Of a stretch of DNA of 33,106 nucleotides, positions 23,827-31,567 are shown piece after piece. The translations under genes and the position numbers were made by a program. The notes under the pieces are model-generated. The model ran no database searches. It had not been told where the DNA came from and was given only the letters and a program-made list of their open reading frames with translations. The DNA is taken from contig JAFXJK010000052.1 of the NCBI GenBank assembly GCA_017532355.1, positions 1 through 33,106 on the forward strand, given 5' to 3'. The stretch comes from Oscillospiraceae bacterium (lineage in GTDB: Bacteria; Bacillota_A; Clostridia; Oscillospirales; JAAYXM01). Position 1 is the stretch's first letter, and the number at the start of each line of letters is the position of its first letter.

Positions 23827-24499
23827 CTTTATTCTTTTTCTTAAGCATTGACAGGTAGCCTATAACGACAACGAGCAGTGCGCCGACAGAGTCGATTATA
23901 ATGTCCTTCATCGTGTCTAAAAGAGCCTCGCGACCGATAAGAAGAGTTCCTTCTGCCGTTCGGAACTTCTGCATATTGAGACCGAAGAGACTATCCCCCG
24001 TGAATTCATATATTTCCCACATCGCGCCGACTGCAACTGCAAAGCAGAAAGCAAAGAGGCATACAAAAAGCGGGCTTAGCGTAACCTTTACCTTGCTGGA
24101 ATCGTTGAGTATTGAAACGAGAGTGAAGCCGAAGGCTCCGAGCATCGCGCCTGAGAAAGCATGGAGAATTGTATCCCAATGCGGAACAACATAATAGAAG
24201 TTTCTTACCTCGCCGAGATATATAGCGCAGTAAAGGAAGATAAAATACAGGATACACATATAGTTCGGAATCTCAAAAGACCACTTTTTTTCAAGCAGGG
24301 ATGGTAGTCCGATAACGATGAGTCCGAGCAGACACTGAAGAAGCATAAGAACATAGTCGCTTCGAAGATGCTGTCCGTTACCGCCTGCAGCGACGGCAGG
24401 AGTGTTTACTATCCGTACTATTGCATACCCTATTGAAAAGAAAAGAGTGAGAAAGACAAATACGCCCGTAATCTTCTTGAAGTTTATTTTCTTTTTCAT
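23822..24499 (-). CDS. Integral membrane protein, DUF2238/YjdF-like
   Basis: A 225-residue membrane protein with about six hydrophobic segments and a lysine-rich start (MKKKINFKK) and end. The segments HWDTILHAFSGAMLGAFG, VGAMWEIYEFTGDSLFGLNMQ and DTMKDIIIDSVGALLVV recall DUF2238 (YjdF) proteins, whose function is unknown. The conserved His, Asp and Glu in or near membrane segments could bind a metal or proton, but this is inference. ATG 24499 is chosen because GGAGGT lies just upstream; the frame is open to 24577, past the promoter. It has a textbook promoter (24525-24553). Confidence 0.75.
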   Translation of the reverse strand: MKKKINFKKITGVFVFLTLFFSIGYAIVRIVNTPAVAAGGNGQHLRSDYVLMLLQCLLGLIVIGLPSLLEKKWSFEIPNYMCILYFIFLYCAIYLGEVRNFYYVVPHWDTILHAFSGAMLGAFGFTLVSILNDSSKVKVTLSPLFVCLFAFCFAVAVGAMWEIYEFTGDSLFGLNMQKFRTAEGTLLIGREALLDTMKDIIIDSVGALLVVVIGYLSMLKKKNKE

Positions 24500-24524
24500 A
24501 AAAAACACCTCCGTAGTTTCTAAA

Positions 24525-24553
24525 ATTATAAGATAAAAGTCGGTTTTTGTCAA
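24525..24553 (-). promoter_or_regulatory. Consensus sigma-A promoter of the DUF2238-like gene
   Basis: On the minus strand TTGACA (24553-24548), exactly 17 bases, TATAAT (24530-24525): both hexamers match consensus perfectly. Confidence 0.9.
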
Positions 24554-24560
24554 AACATAC

Positions 24561-24589
24561 TTGCAAGAGAGACTCATTCCATATATAAT
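24561..24589 (+). promoter_or_regulatory. Sigma-A promoter of the exonuclease gene
   Basis: TTGCAA (24561-24566), 17-base spacer, TATAAT (24584-24589). It is back to back with the divergent promoter; the -35 boxes are only 7 bases apart, so RNA polymerases would compete. Confidence 0.78.
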
Positions 24590-24623
24590 GTAAAAGGAAG
24601 TTTTTTAAGGATGGGTATAAGAC

Positions 24624-25604
24624 GTGACGTATATCATATTGGACCTTGAATGGAACCAGGCGCGTTCTGCAAAGGATGTGGTTGCCGATGCAGAAGGCAA
24701 CAAGCTTTACGGCGAGATAATCCAGATAGGTGCCGTTAAGCTCTCTGAAAAGTTCAAAACAGCAGACACCCTTAAAATAAATGTCAGACCGAAGTTTTAC
24801 AGAATAATTCACCGAAAGGTTCGCCAGATAACGGGAATAAAGCAGGAGGAGCTCGCACACGGAGAGGAGTTTCTTTCCGCTATGGCAAAGCTTCGCGCGT
24901 GGTGCGGAGACGACTTCGTATTCCTCACCTGGGGGCCTGACGATGTCCGAGTGCTTCGTCGCAACATCGAGATGTACGGTGAAGACTCGTCGTGGATAAA
25001 TAACTGGTATGACCTTCAGATGATTTATAACATACAAAGCGAATCGGGGGACAACCAGAAATCGCTTGCGACAGCCATGGAGCATTTCAACATAGTCTCA
25101 TCCGAACCGATGCACGATGCGTTAAATGATGCATACTATACTGCACGTGTTGCAGAGCGGCTTGACATAATCAACGGAATAGCCGAGCTTATGCAGAGGG
25201 CACGCCGCCGTGCGATTATGAACGAGGATTCACCGCTTATGTTCGGCGTCCTCGGAAACTACAGAACTCGCCGCGATGCGTTTGCGGATAAAACCGTCTC
25301 TGATGTAAAATGTCCGTTCTGCGAAAATATATGTGCAGACAGGAGAAAATGGGTGAGCGAGGGTAACGATAAATACCTCACTCTTGCAAGCTGCCCTGAA
25401 CACGGGAAGTATGTTGTCCGCCTGGGCTTTGAAAAGGAAGATGCGTCATACAGAGTTTCCAAAACAGTGTATGAAGCAGGCGACGGGGCAGATGCACATT
25501 ATGAAAAAAGAGTGAAAAGAGAAACTTCAAGACGCGGCCGCCGCAAGAAAAGAAGAAAGAGCGCGGCACCGAGAAAGGTTCAGCAAAAGACAGAGGGGAT
25601 ATAA
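24624..25604 (+). CDS. DEDDh-family 3'-5' exonuclease with C-terminal zinc-finger-like segment
   Basis: A 326-residue protein. The RNase T/DNA-Q exonuclease fold (1-180) has all metal ligands: ILDLEWN (Asp7, Glu9), TWGPDD (Asp106 or 107) and HDALNDA (His164, Asp169). It resembles the KapD/ERI-1-like branch by the DLEWN opening. After it comes a possible zinc site, CPFC (230-233) and CPEH (257-260), then a very basic tail of about 40 residues (RRGRRKKRRK), which suggests RNA or DNA binding. The target is unknown. The start is GTG at 24624 with AAGGATGGG upstream. The E2-like gene follows after 22 bases. Confidence 0.85.
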   Translation: MTYIILDLEWNQARSAKDVVADAEGNKLYGEIIQIGAVKLSEKFKTADTLKINVRPKFYRIIHRKVRQITGIKQEELAHGEEFLSAMAKLRAWCGDDFVFLTWGPDDVRVLRRNIEMYGEDSSWINNWYDLQMIYNIQSESGDNQKSLATAMEHFNIVSSEPMHDALNDAYYTARVAERLDIINGIAELMQRARRRAIMNEDSPLMFGVLGNYRTRRDAFADKTVSDVKCPFCENICADRRKWVSEGNDKYLTLASCPEHGKYVVRLGFEKEDASYRVSKTVYEAGDGADAHYEKRVKRETSRRGRRKKRRKSAAPRKVQQKTEGI

Positions 25605-25626
25605 AAGGATAAAGGGGAAATGAAAA

Positions 25627-26517
25627 ATGGCGGAGATCAAGAAAAGAAAACGACGTTTGGGCGACAGATATGACGGATTCCGCGTAAGGGCGATGGATCC
25701 TACGTTCTATCTCATTCCGCATATCATGAGAACAAGACTTGACAGTCAGATTTTTTTTGACGAGCAGGTCGATATTTCAGGACTGCGAAAGTTTATAGTG
25801 GAAAACCGCGAGAGCATTCCCGGGCTTTCAATGTATCACTTTTTCGTTGCGGCGATTGTGAGAACGCTTGTTGAGCGCCCGAGAATAAACCGCTTTGTCA
25901 GCGGAAGAAAGATTTTTGCAAGAAGCTATCTGCGTGTATCTCTCACGATAAAGAAAGCGATGGATGAGGATGGCGAGGAAGGCCAGCTCACACCTGAGTT
26001 TTCGCCGAACGATACTCTTCGTGAGGTTGTTGAGAAATTCAATGCGGCTCTTGCAGAGACAAAAGCCGAGGATGAAAAAAACAAAGGAAACGACACTGAC
26101 ATTGCAATCCGCATTCTCAGTGCGCTTCCGGGTTTTCTTATGAAGTTTGTGGTGTGGCTTATGCGTACGCTTGATTCAGTGGGCCTTATGCCGAAAATCA
26201 TAAACAAGGTATCGCCGTTCCATTCGTCGGTATTCGTGACGAATGTCGGCTCGATAGGCTTAAGTCCTGTTTACCATCACCTCTACGAGTTCGGAACAAC
26301 CTCTGCGTTTATGGCAATAGGCAAGAAGGAAGTTGTGAACGAGGTTGACCGAGAGGGCAACGTTAATTCAAAGCACGTAATAAATATGCGCTTCGTGCTT
26401 GACGAGCGTATATGCGACGGATATTATTTTGCGTCTGCAATAAAGTTATTCAAGTATTACGTCAAGCATCCTGAGATGCTTCTTTCTCCGCCGGAGGAGA
26501 TAAGTGAAGATTATTAA
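25627..26517 (+). CDS. Stand-alone E2/CAT-fold acyltransferase-like protein lacking the catalytic histidine
   Basis: A 296-residue protein resembling the catalytic domain of 2-oxoacid dehydrogenase E2 components and chloramphenicol acetyltransferase: PGLSMYHFFVAAIVRTL, FVTNVGSIGLSPVYHHLYEFG and, near the end, VLDERICDGYYFASAIKLFKYY. There is no lipoyl domain and no E1/E3-binding domain, and no E1 or E3 gene is near. In true E2/CAT enzymes the final motif is HxxxDG; here Glu260 takes the His position while Asp264-Gly265 remain. The enzyme may therefore be inactive or changed in function. The centre (165-190) is rather hydrophobic. It is in one transcript with the exonuclease and overlaps radC by 56 bases tail to tail. 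Confidence 0.8.
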   Translation: MAEIKKRKRRLGDRYDGFRVRAMDPTFYLIPHIMRTRLDSQIFFDEQVDISGLRKFIVENRESIPGLSMYHFFVAAIVRTLVERPRINRFVSGRKIFARSYLRVSLTIKKAMDEDGEEGQLTPEFSPNDTLREVVEKFNAALAETKAEDEKNKGNDTDIAIRILSALPGFLMKFVVWLMRTLDSVGLMPKIINKVSPFHSSVFVTNVGSIGLSPVYHHLYEFGTTSAFMAIGKKEVVNEVDREGNVNSKHVINMRFVLDERICDGYYFASAIKLFKYYVKHPEMLLSPPEEISEDY

Positions 26518-27217
26518 GAACCTCTTTGAGCCCACTCGGGGTTAAGATGTTCGGAAGTATATTGCTCTGAGCGAATGATATATGGTCGTCCTGAGAGACG
26601 ATTATATGGTCATCCAGGTGTACTCCTGCCGCGCTCAGGGCAATTGCTATTTTTGCGGTAGTCATGATATCGTCAAACGACGGCAGCGCATCGCCGTGCA
26701 GATGGTTGTGTCCTATTATGACGCGTGTCGCATCAAACGCGAGAGCGAACTGCATAATCTTTCTTATGCTTATGTCGATTGCGTTGATAGAACCCTCAAA
26801 AACAGGTCGGCACACGAGAAACTTGTTGTTTGAATCCATACACATAACGATGAGAACCTCGTGGTCATAGCCGACAAAATGTGATGCAAGAAATTCTGCT
26901 GCATCGTCAACGTGGGAGAAAATAATCGGTTTTTCCCATTTATCCATGCAGTATCTTCTGTAAAATGCAGGAATAAGCTTTATGTAAGATGCTGCGCCCT
27001 CTCCCATACCGGGGACCTTGCAAAGCTCTGAAACGGGAGCGTCGATAACCTGTGGAATACCGCCGAATTCGTGTATAAGCTGTCTTGCAAGCTCGCAGGT
27101 ATCGCGACGGGAAATGATGCCCTGAAGCATGCGCTCAAGAACGATATAATCGGGAATTGTGTCGATGTTCTCTTCTTCAAAGCGACGGCGGAGCCTTTCG
27201 CGATGTCCCTCAGCCAT
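26462..27217 (-). CDS. radC: RadC-family JAB-domain protein
   Basis: A 251-residue RadC protein. The N-terminal GHRERLRRRF and a helix-hairpin-helix (about 63-80, CKVPGMGEGAA) are followed by the MPN/JAB domain with GHNHLHGDALPSFDD (His170, His172, Asp183), the metal-binding JAMM motif. Despite the name, a repair role for RadC is not supported in well-studied bacteria; its biochemical function is open. The start is supported by AAAGGAG about 11 bases upstream. A promoter lies at 27251-27278. Its last 56 bases overlap the end of the E2-like gene on the other strand. Confidence 0.92.
   Translation of the reverse strand: MAEGHRERLRRRFEEENIDTIPDYIVLERMLQGIISRRDTCELARQLIHEFGGIPQVIDAPVSELCKVPGMGEGAASYIKLIPAFYRRYCMDKWEKPIIFSHVDDAAEFLASHFVGYDHEVLIVMCMDSNNKFLVCRPVFEGSINAIDISIRKIMQFALAFDATRVIIGHNHLHGDALPSFDDIMTTAKIAIALSAAGVHLDDHIIVSQDDHISFAQSNILPNILTPSGLKEVLNNLHLSPPAEKEASQDA
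26464..26481. other. Hairpin in the convergent overlap of the E2-like gene and radC
   Basis: AAGCATC (26464-26470) and GATGCTT (26475-26481) pair perfectly around CTGA, followed on the plus strand by CTTTCT. It lies inside both coding sequences and touches the radC stop codon. It may serve as a weak terminator; the stem is short and there is no clean U-run. Confidence 0.4.
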
Positions 27218-27250
27218 ATCTTAAGATCTCCTTTTTTTCGTTCTGATTAT

Positions 27251-27278
27251 ATTATATCATATTTACAGAATAAGACAA
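27251..27278 (-). promoter_or_regulatory. Sigma-A promoter of radC
   Basis: On the minus strand TTGTCT (27278-27273), 16-base spacer, TATAAT (27256-27251); a second overlapping TATAAT starts 5 bases on. Confidence 0.6.
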
Positions 27279-27324
27279 TGAGTTTCTGCCCAAAATAATA
27301 AAGAAACATTACGGAGGGCAGAAT

Positions 27325-28014
27325 ATGTCAGATAGAAGCGATGAAAAGAAGGAAATACGCGAGGAGATAGTTGAAACAGGCTCTGTCGTAACCCACGGCA
27401 AAAAAGGAAATATCCATTGCATAACAATTATAGGTCAGATAGAGGGGCATACCGTGCTCGGAAGCGACACGAAAACAACGAAGTATGAGCATATATGCCC
27501 GGCACTTGCGGCTGTAGAAGAGGATGAGAATATTGACGGTCTTCTCATTATGCTCAATACCGTCGGGGGTGATATTGAGGCAGGGCTTGCGATAGCAGAG
27601 TTGATTGCAGGAATGACAAAGCCTACAGCGTCGCTGATTCTTGGAGGCGGCCACTCAATAGGTGTGCCGCTCGCAGTAGCCGCAGACCGCTCTATAATTG
27701 CTGAAAGTGCTGCCATAACAATCCATCCCGTCCGCATGAGCGGAGTCGTCGTCGGTGCTCCGCAGACATTTAACTACTTCGAGCGTGTTCAGGAACGCAT
27801 AACGAGCTTTGTCGAGCGGCACTCAAATATGACGGCAGATGCGTTCCGCGAGTATATGCTTACTGTCGGCGAGCTTGCGACGGACGTCGGAACGGTGATT
27901 TACGGAAAAGAAGCTGTTGATATCGGGCTCATTGACGAGGTGGGCGGACTTTCCGATGCGCTCTCATTTCTCCATAGTGCCTCGGCGAAAAATAAAAAAG
28001 GAAAATCTACTTGA
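27325..28014 (+). CDS. tepA: ClpP-class serine protease, TepA-like
   Basis: A 229-residue protein of the ClpP/crotonase fold, closest to TepA (YmfB). It has GGDIEAGLAIAELIAGMTKPT, the nucleophile Ser111 in GGGHSIGVPLA, and His134 in ITIHPVRMSG; the third member of the triad is probably in the GTVIYGKEAVDIGLIDE region. TepA-type proteins are thought to break down signal or regulatory peptides; the role is not settled. It has no Clp-ATPase docking features I can point to. GGAGGG precedes the start. The promoter is not obvious; a weak AAGACA/AATAAT pair lies at 27272-27299. Confidence 0.85.
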   Translation: MSDRSDEKKEIREEIVETGSVVTHGKKGNIHCITIIGQIEGHTVLGSDTKTTKYEHICPALAAVEEDENIDGLLIMLNTVGGDIEAGLAIAELIAGMTKPTASLILGGGHSIGVPLAVAADRSIIAESAAITIHPVRMSGVVVGAPQTFNYFERVQERITSFVERHSNMTADAFREYMLTVGELATDVGTVIYGKEAVDIGLIDEVGGLSDALSFLHSASAKNKKGKST

Positions 28015-28039
28015 AAAAAAGATATATCGGTTATATAAT
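28011..28039 (+). promoter_or_regulatory. Sigma-A promoter of the DUF1858 gene
   Basis: TTGAAA (28011-28016), 17-base spacer, TATAAT (28034-28039). The -35 box overlaps the tepA stop codon (28012-28014). Confidence 0.8.
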
Positions 28040-28071
28040 ATAGATATCAAAGCGAAAGGAGAGCATTTGAT

Positions 28072-28275
28072 ATGGCTCAGATTACAAGAGAAACCATCAT
28101 TGGTGATATTCTTGATATGGATGTTACGACAGCTCCGTATTTCTTCGAGATTGGTATGCATTGCCTCGGTTGCCCTGCTTCCCGTGGGGAAACACTTGAG
28201 CAGGCATGTGCAGTTCACGGCGTTGATGTTGACGCACTTCTCGAGAAGCTCAATAATCACCTCGAGGGCAAGTAA
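28072..28275 (+). CDS. DUF1858 small redox-type protein (CxxC)
   Basis: A 67-residue protein with the DUF1858 pattern: ITRETIIGDILDM, then FEIGMHCLGCPASRGETLEQACAVHG, then DVDALLEKLN. Cys31 and Cys34 form a CxxC pair that could bind metal or a thiol. The domain is related to one found with hybrid-cluster and sulfur/redox proteins, but the function is unknown. AAAGGAGAG lies before the start. It has its own promoter and a strong terminator directly after, so it is a single-gene unit. Confidence 0.9.
   Translation: MAQITRETIIGDILDMDVTTAPYFFEIGMHCLGCPASRGETLEQACAVHGVDVDALLEKLNNHLEGK
28229..28257 (+). promoter_or_regulatory. Possible promoter inside the DUF1858 gene for trmK
   Basis: TTGACG (28229-28234), 17-base spacer, AATAAT (28252-28257), within the 3' end of the DUF1858 gene. 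Any transcript from here would read into the hairpin at 28286-28315 before trmK. It is the best -35/-10 pair I found upstream of trmK, but it is in coding sequence. Confidence 0.3.
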
Positions 28276-28285
28276 TAATTAAAAG

Positions 28286-28318
28286 AATTGCGTGTCTTTC
28301 GGAAGACACGCAATTTTC
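28286..28318 (+). terminator. Intrinsic terminator between the DUF1858 gene and trmK
   Basis: Perfect 13-base arms AATTGCGTGTCTT (28286-28298) and complement (28303-28315), loop TCGG, then TTCATTT. It is only 20 bases from the trmK start codon. Confidence 0.85.
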
Positions 28319-28335
28319 ATTTAGGAGAGAAGACT

Positions 28336-29013
28336 GTGAACAGAGAATTGGGACCGCGCCTTCTTGCTGTTGCGTCTGCTGTTCCGTCGTGCGAAAGTAT
28401 GGTGGACTGCGGATGTGACCATGCTTACGTTTCGATACATATCGCAGAGAGCGGACGTGTCGGAAAAATTACGGCGAGCGACATAAATGAAGGACCGCTG
28501 AAAAATGCAGAGAGTGAAATTGCCTCTGCAGGGTTTGAGAAAGTTATAAAAACCCGTCTTACCGACGGCCTCTGCGGAATAGATGCGCATGAGTGTGTAG
28601 TAATTGCAGGTATGGGCGGTGAGACTATCGCCGAGATAATAGAAAAAACAGACTGGACGAAAGAGTGCAAGGCGCTCGTTCTCCAGCCGATGACGAAGGT
28701 TGAAATCCTGCGAGAGTTTCTCTACCGTGAAGGCTTTGAGATATACAGGGAAGATATAGTCACGGAGAGTAAGCATATCTACAATATCATATCTGCAAGA
28801 TATGTCGGAACTGTACCGTATGTTCCGTATGAAAAATACATAAGCCGTGCGGCATTATCTGAAAAGCTCGCCGCAGAATATACAGATGCAATTATAGAAA
28901 GGCTTTCTCGCGAGCTCCGCAGCCGAGTTGCGGCATCGGCACTTTCAGATGAAGAGAGAGAACGCCGCGAGAATGATTTGAACTCACTTAAGGAAATGAG
29001 GGAGAAGTTATGA
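28336..29013 (+). CDS. trmK: tRNA (adenine22-N1)-methyltransferase TrmK
   Basis: A 225-residue SAM-dependent methyltransferase of the TrmK (YqfN) family, which modifies A22 of certain tRNAs. The SAM motif DCGCDHAYVSI (24-34) is the family signature, then ITASDINEGPL, VIAGMGGETI, and LVLQPMTKVEILREFL. The C-terminal third is a coiled coil, as in TrmK. GTG 28336 is chosen because TAGGAGAG sits 7 bases before it; the frame is open to 28288, but that lies inside the terminator hairpin. It overlaps the Nif3-like gene in ATGA, an order conserved in Bacillota (yqfN-yqfO). Confidence 0.92.
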   Translation: MNRELGPRLLAVASAVPSCESMVDCGCDHAYVSIHIAESGRVGKITASDINEGPLKNAESEIASAGFEKVIKTRLTDGLCGIDAHECVVIAGMGGETIAEIIEKTDWTKECKALVLQPMTKVEILREFLYREGFEIYREDIVTESKHIYNIISARYVGTVPYVPYEKYISRAALSEKLAAEYTDAIIERLSRELRSRVAASALSDEERERRENDLNSLKEMREKL

Positions 29014-29813
29014 TAACGGTAAATGATGTTTTAAAAACGCTTTTTGACTTTGCGCCCAAGAGCCTCGCGCTTTCCTACGACAACCCCGGTTTTCTTGTAG
29101 GCCACGGAGAACGCGAGGTTAAAAAGGTCCTCGTCGCACTTGACATCACAAGCGCTGTAATCCGCGAGGCCAAAGCGACGGGCGCAGAGCTTATAGTTGC
29201 GCACCATCCCGTAATTTTCAACGCGGAAAAGAGTATAACAGATGAAACCGTGACGGGAAACCTCGTCCTCTCTATGGCAGAGGGGGGCATCGCCGCAATT
29301 TGTATGCACACAAACCTCGACTCTGCTCGCGGCGGCGTCAACGACATACTTGCTGATATTTTTGAGATAGAAGATGCAAAGCCGATAGACCCCGTGGAGG
29401 ACGGCTCCGTCGGGCTTGGTCGATATGGCGAAATGAAGAATGAGATGGAGCTTTCGGAGTTTGTAGAGCTTATTTGCGAAAAACTCCGGTGTGAGGGCGT
29501 GCGTTTTCACAATGCAGGAAGAAAAGTGAAAAAGCTCGCAGTCGGCGGCGGCTCGTGCGGAGAGTATATCACGGTCGCAAAGAGCCTCGGTTGCGATACC
29601 ATCGTTACTGCCGACATAAAGCATAACCAGTTTTTAGACGCGCGTGAGCTTTCGATAAATGCGATTGATGCAGGCCACTTCGCAACGGAGAATATCGTCT
29701 GCGAAAAGCTTTGTGAGATAATACGTAAAAGCTTCCCGACACTTTCTGTATCAGTTGCGGAAAGCAATACTGATGCGACAAACTATTTTAAAATATCCGA
29801 AAGGAAAAACTAA
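29010..29813 (+). CDS. Nif3-like dinuclear metal-centre hexameric protein (YqfO/YbgI family)
   Basis: A 267-residue Nif3-family protein, thought to form a toroidal hexamer with two metal ions per subunit. The ligand-bearing segments are IVAHHPVIF (His65, His66), CMHTNLDSARGGVND and, near the end, DAGHFATENIV. At this length it is the short form, without the PII-like insert of the roughly 370-residue B. subtilis YqfO. It has been annotated as GTP cyclohydrolase I type 2, but that activity is doubtful. Its role is unknown; the pairing with trmK suggests RNA or nucleotide metabolism, by inference only. Confidence 0.93.
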   Translation: MITVNDVLKTLFDFAPKSLALSYDNPGFLVGHGEREVKKVLVALDITSAVIREAKATGAELIVAHHPVIFNAEKSITDETVTGNLVLSMAEGGIAAICMHTNLDSARGGVNDILADIFEIEDAKPIDPVEDGSVGLGRYGEMKNEMELSEFVELICEKLRCEGVRFHNAGRKVKKLAVGGGSCGEYITVAKSLGCDTIVTADIKHNQFLDARELSINAIDAGHFATENIVCEKLCEIIRKSFPTLSVSVAESNTDATNYFKISERKN

Positions 29814-29818
29814 GAGTT

Positions 29819-31567
29819 ATGGCACTTGATGCAAGCTATATAGGCGCGCTTTCACGTGAGCTTTGCTCGCTTCTTTCCGGTGCTCGTGTTGATAAAATTC
29901 ACCAACCGATGCGCGATGATATCGTTATTGCTCTCAGAGGTCCTGAGGTAAAGGGAAAACGTCTTCTGATTTCGGCGAATGCGTCTTTTCCGAGAGTGTA
30001 TCTGACAGAGCGCACGAGAGAAAACCCGGCTGTTGCGCCAATGTTCTGTATGCTTCTCAGAAAGCATCTGACGAACGGAAGGATTGTATCTGTAACCTCG
30101 CCCGATATGGAGAGAATTATTGATATATGCTTTGAGGTAACGGACGAAATGGGTGTTCTGTCAAAGCGTACACTTACCTGCGAGATTATGGCGCGACATT
30201 CAAATTTAATTTTACGTGATGCGGAGGACAGGATAATTGACTGTTTAAAGCGTGTTGACTTTGAGCAGAGCTCAAGAGAGGTTCTGCCGGGGCTTTTTTA
30301 CAGGCTTCCACCGCGCCAGGAGAAGATATCGGCAAAGGACTATCAAAGAGCCGAGCTCTTTGATATAATTTCAAATGAAAAAGGGGAAATCCTTTGCGAA
30401 AAGTGGCTTCTTTCAACGTTTCTCGGACTTTCGCCGCTTGTTTGCCGCGAACTTGCGTACAGAGCGTGCGGAGACGTTAGTGGGTATATGTCGTCGTTTA
30501 CCCCCGAGACGTGTGAAAAGCTCGCGTCTGCGATATTTGATATGGCAAACGGAGAGCCGAGACCGTGTATAGTGTATGACGGCAAGGAGCCGTTTGAGTT
30601 TTCGTTTTTCCCGATAACGCAGTATGGAGAAAAAATGCGATGCGAAGAGAAAACCTCGCTTTCGGATACATTGTCCGAGTTTTACGAAAAACGGGAAATA
30701 AACGATAGCCTGCGCTCAAAAACCTACGGCATCATGCAGGTTGTAAAAACGGCGATTTCGAGAACTGAGAGAAAGCTTGCCATCCAGCGCAAAGAACTGC
30801 AGGAGGCAGCTGATCGTGAGGGACTTCGTGAGAGGGCAGAGCTCATTGCTGCAAATATCTACAGACTTGAAAAGGGTATGACTTCGTTTGCGACGAGCAA
30901 CTATTTCTCCGAGGGCGAGGAAATCACGATTCGGCTCGATTCGCGTCTTACTCCGCAGGAGAATTCCGAAAAGCTCTTCAAGGAATACAGACGAATGAAA
31001 AATGCCGAGCGTTATCTTACAGAGCAGATAGAATGCGGCGAGGAGGAGCTTATCTATCTTGAAAGCGTCCTTGAGAGTATAGAAAAGGCGGATTCAGAGG
31101 CGACTGTTGCGGAAATCCGTGAAGAGCTTTCCGAAACGGGTTATGTAGATCGCGGCAAGACTTTGCACAAGAAAAAGACACGTGCGCTTTCTCCATACCG
31201 CTTCGTTTCGAGCGACGGTTTTGTGATATACGCAGGAAAGAACAACAAGCAGAACGATGCGCTTACCTTGAAGAGCGCGCTCAAAGGGGATCTCTGGCTT
31301 CATACGAAGAATATCCCCGGCTCGCACGTAATAGTTGAGTGCTCGGGTGCAGAGCTTCCTGACCGAACGATAACCGAGGCGGCAATAATTGCGGCGACGT
31401 ATTCGAAGGCAAAGAATTCCGTGAATGTGCCTGTTGACTACACGCGCGTTAAATTCGTGAAAAAACCGCAAGGCGCAGCTCCGGGCAGAGTTATATATAC
31501 CAATTACTATACGGCATACGCAACTCCGGATGAAGAGCTCTGCAGGAAGCTTATGACAGAGGCTTAA
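29819..31567 (+). CDS. rqcH: Ribosome quality control protein RqcH (NFACT family)
   Basis: A 582-residue NFACT protein, the bacterial counterpart of Rqc2/NEMF. The NFACT-N domain starts MALDASYIGALSRELCSLL and continues with ARVDKIHQP; a coiled coil spans about 290-440; the C-terminal NFACT-R domain has PYRFVSSDGFVIYAGKNNKQND and DLWLHTKNIPGSHVIV. RqcH binds stalled 50S subunits and recruits tRNA-Ala for alanine tailing, working with RqcP (also here). At the conserved Asp-Arg position the sequence reads Glu98-Arg99, a conservative change. Homologues were earlier called fibronectin-binding proteins. The stop codon overlaps that of the opposing gene. A terminator lies 45 bases downstream. Confidence 0.95.
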   Translation: MALDASYIGALSRELCSLLSGARVDKIHQPMRDDIVIALRGPEVKGKRLLISANASFPRVYLTERTRENPAVAPMFCMLLRKHLTNGRIVSVTSPDMERIIDICFEVTDEMGVLSKRTLTCEIMARHSNLILRDAEDRIIDCLKRVDFEQSSREVLPGLFYRLPPRQEKISAKDYQRAELFDIISNEKGEILCEKWLLSTFLGLSPLVCRELAYRACGDVSGYMSSFTPETCEKLASAIFDMANGEPRPCIVYDGKEPFEFSFFPITQYGEKMRCEEKTSLSDTLSEFYEKREINDSLRSKTYGIMQVVKTAISRTERKLAIQRKELQEAADREGLRERAELIAANIYRLEKGMTSFATSNYFSEGEEITIRLDSRLTPQENSEKLFKEYRRMKNAERYLTEQIECGEEELIYLESVLESIEKADSEATVAEIREELSETGYVDRGKTLHKKKTRALSPYRFVSSDGFVIYAGKNNKQNDALTLKSALKGDLWLHTKNIPGSHVIVECSGAELPDRTITEAAIIAATYSKAKNSVNVPVDYTRVKFVKKPQGAAPGRVIYTNYYTAYATPDEELCRKLMTEA

